From Acidobacteriota bacterium (GTDB lineage: Bacteria; Acidobacteriota; Terriglobia; UBA7540), in assembly GCA_003224665.1 (NCBI GenBank), contig QHZM01000145.1:1-8116 (forward strand): a stretch of DNA of 8,116 nucleotides, given 5' to 3'. The notes below the pieces were generated by a model. That model made no database searches, was not told where the DNA came from, and saw only the letters and a program-made list of their open reading frames with translations. A program made the translations under genes and the position numbers. The stretch's first letter is position 1; each line of letters starts with the position of its first letter. Positions 6,262 through 8,116 of the stretch are shown here, piece after piece.

Positions 6262-8116
6262 GTGCTCAAACACCAAGAATTAGTTCCGCTGGAACCCGCT
6301 TCGCCCGTGCGAGTGAACCACTCGCCTTATTCAGTCGTGAACCTCGAGCCGCAGGGTGCTCCGAGCTATTCCGAGCTCCGAGCCTACTGGCAGGTGCTGG
6401 TCAAACATCTGGGGACCATCCTCACCGTCGCCTTCGTCATTACGGTACTGGTCGCCATCGCTTCGTTCAAGATGCGGCCGGTCTACCAGGCCACGGCTCG
6501 TGTCGAAGTCGAGGCTGAGGCGCCCCAGATCCAATCCCTCAATGATCTCGACCGAAGTTTCCCCAGCGACCAGTCGTTTTTGAGAACGCAGGTCAAAGTG
6601 CTGGAAAGCGATAATCTCGCCTGGCGGACCATCCAGCAACTCGGCCTGGCGGAAAACCCCGATTTTGCCCCTCCCGACTTTCGCCGTGAACAGCAACTCG
6701 CGGGCTCCGCAGCCGCGGCGCCGACCCGCTTGATCAGCGAGTTCAAGGCGCGGCTTCAAGTGGAACTCGTCAGGGACAGCCGCCTGATTGAGATCAGTTT
6801 CGACAGCACCGATCCGAAGCTCGCCGTCCAGGTGGCCAACGCGCTCGTCAGCAACTACACCGAATACAATTTCCATAAGAGATACGACGCCACTCGACAG
6901 GCCTCCGGCTGGATGGAGCAGCAACTCGACGAGTTAAAGGCCAAGGTTGAGAATTCCCAGCAGGCGCTGGTGGACTACGAAAGAGAGCATGCCATTGTCA
7001 ACGTCAGCGAAAAGCAGAACGTGGTGGAGCAAAGGCTGGCCGATTTAAGTCGCGACCTGACCAACGCGCAGAGCGACCGGATGCAGAAGGAATCGCTCCA
7101 TGAGCTGGTCAAGTCCAACGAGACCCAGGTGGCCTTCATCGCGCAAAACGACCTCCTGCAGCGCCTGGAGGAAAAATACGCCGATCTGAATGGACAGTAC
7201 ATCGACGCTCTGGGCCAGTACGGACCCAATTTCCCCAAAGTGATGCGCCTTCGAAGCCAGGTGAACGAAATCCTGGCCATCATCGACCGCGAACGCAAGC
7301 GCATTGTTGGCCGCATTCATAACGACTATGTCGCGGCGCTGGGCCGGGAGAAGCTCCTTTCGGGGGCGGTATATCGAGAAAAGTCGGAAATCGGAACGCT
7401 CAATCAACTGTTGATCCAGCACAACATCCTGAAGCGCGAATTTGAGACCAACCAGCAGCTCTATGAGAACCTCCTGCAGCGCCTGAAAGATGCCACGGTC
7501 TCGGCGGGCTTGAGGGCTACCAACATTCACATCGTGGACTCAGCCCTGCCCCCGAGCCTTCCGGTGCGGCCTAAAAAACTTTTGAACATCCTGCTGGGCA
7601 TGGTGGGCGGCCTGATCCTGGGGATCGTCATTGCCTTTATCAAAGAAGGTCTGGACGATTCCATCAAGACGCCCGAGGACCTGGAGGCTTTTCTTGCCAC
7701 TCCTGCCCTGGCTGTTATTCCGCCGGCTCTCGCCCCACCGGGTCGCTTGAACTGGCTGAGGATTCGCCGTGAAAGGGACTCCGCCCCGGACGAGGTGGCG
7801 GAACTGGCGGTCTTGAGGCAGCCTGGGTCAGCGCTGGCTGAGTCCTACCGGTCCCTCCGAACTTCCATCCTGCTGTCCGCCGCCCCGCAACCGCCACAGG
7901 CGTTGCTCGTGACCAGCGCTCATCCCAAAGAAGGCAAGAGTTGCACTTCGCTCAACCTGGCCGTGGCGCTAGCGCAGCGGGGCAACCGTGTCGTGATTAT
8001 TGATTCGGATCTGCGCAAGCCCCGAATTGGTCCGGCTTTGGGCCTGTCGGATGAGAAAGGTCTCAGCACTTTGCTCGCCGGCACCCACACCCTGGACGAG
8101 GCCTTGCAACAGGTCG
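6262..8116 (+). CDS. Wzc/GumC-like chain-length determinant with BY-kinase domain, 3' end outside window
   Basis: The first 618 codons of a gene cut by the right edge. GTG 6262 is the only in-frame start in the gap after the previous gene and has GAGGA about seven bases upstream. Residues 1-48 are cytoplasmic, residues 50-69 are the first membrane helix, and the Wzz domain follows (PVYQATARVEVE onwards). Long coiled-coil periplasmic helices occupy about 214-350. The family motif LYENLLQRLKD starts at 400, then the proline motif PPSLPVRP (430-437) and the second helix at 440-461. The tyrosine-kinase domain carries Walker A SAHPKEGKS (552-560) and Walker A' VVIIDSDLRKP (577-587). Walker B and the tyrosine-rich tail are outside the window. 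It should regulate polymer length and export together with the Wza-like channel. A Cys follows GKS where Thr is usual (GKSC). The frame is uninterrupted and the family assignment is secure. Confidence 0.93.
   Translation, partial: MLKHQELVPLEPASPVRVNHSPYSVVNLEPQGAPSYSELRAYWQVLVKHLGTILTVAFVITVLVAIASFKMRPVYQATARVEVEAEAPQIQSLNDLDRSFPSDQSFLRTQVKVLESDNLAWRTIQQLGLAENPDFAPPDFRREQQLAGSAAAAPTRLISEFKARLQVELVRDSRLIEISFDSTDPKLAVQVANALVSNYTEYNFHKRYDATRQASGWMEQQLDELKAKVENSQQALVDYEREHAIVNVSEKQNVVEQRLADLSRDLTNAQSDRMQKESLHELVKSNETQVAFIAQNDLLQRLEEKYADLNGQYIDALGQYGPNFPKVMRLRSQVNEILAIIDRERKRIVGRIHNDYVAALGREKLLSGAVYREKSEIGTLNQLLIQHNILKREFETNQQLYENLLQRLKDATVSAGLRATNIHIVDSALPPSLPVRPKKLLNILLGMVGGLILGIVIAFIKEGLDDSIKTPEDLEAFLATPALAVIPPALAPPGRLNWLRIRRERDSAPDEVAELAVLRQPGSALAESYRSLRTSILLSAAPQPPQALLVTSAHPKEGKSCTSLNLAVALAQRGNRVVIIDSDLRKPRIGPALGLSDEKGLSTLLAGTHTLDEALQQV

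Noticed and set aside
6331..7530. Minus-strand open frames opposite the kinase gene
   Set aside because: They lie antisense to the continuous Wzc-like frame and have no family features.

Overview
The window looks like a chromosomal segment of a GC-rich, probably soil-dwelling bacterium. The style of the genes (an alpha/alpha-barrel-like hypothetical protein, an SDR dehydrogenase, a PilZ protein and a Wza/Wzc-type exopolysaccharide pair) would suit Acidobacteriota or a similar phylum. That taxonomic guess is inference; no marker gene is present.

Left part (1-1884, + strand): the 3' end of a large unrecognised protein is followed by a short gap with a strong hairpin, then a complete classical short-chain dehydrogenase/reductase with an ideal ribosome binding site. 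Convergent to it, on the minus strand (2730-1896), lies an EamA/DMT-family membrane transporter. Its reading frame is broken once, within about 30 bases (2184-2213), and the rest is full length.

Middle part (2731-4460): a roughly 780-base stretch has no convincing gene but carries a plausible sigma70-type promoter near its right end. It leads into a response-regulator-like gene (3511-4149) whose LuxR-type DNA-binding domain is intact but whose receiver domain lacks its first half, including the acidic pair. By eye, this middle region is less GC-rich at third codon positions than its flanks.

Right part (4461-8116, + strand): a small PilZ-domain protein (predicted cyclic-di-GMP sensor) is followed by a leader with two strong stem-loops. 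Next come an outer-membrane polysaccharide export protein (Wza-like, Poly_export plus two SLBB domains) and a Wzc/GumC-like chain-length determinant fused to a BY-kinase domain, which runs off the right edge. This last gene is the longest in the window. Together these look like the start of an exopolysaccharide export operon, with two possible regulators (PilZ and LuxR-type) directly upstream. I found no CRISPR array, tRNA, rRNA or insertion sequence. I did not find a clearly new system; the most unusual items are the headless response regulator and the unassigned 2731-3510 region.
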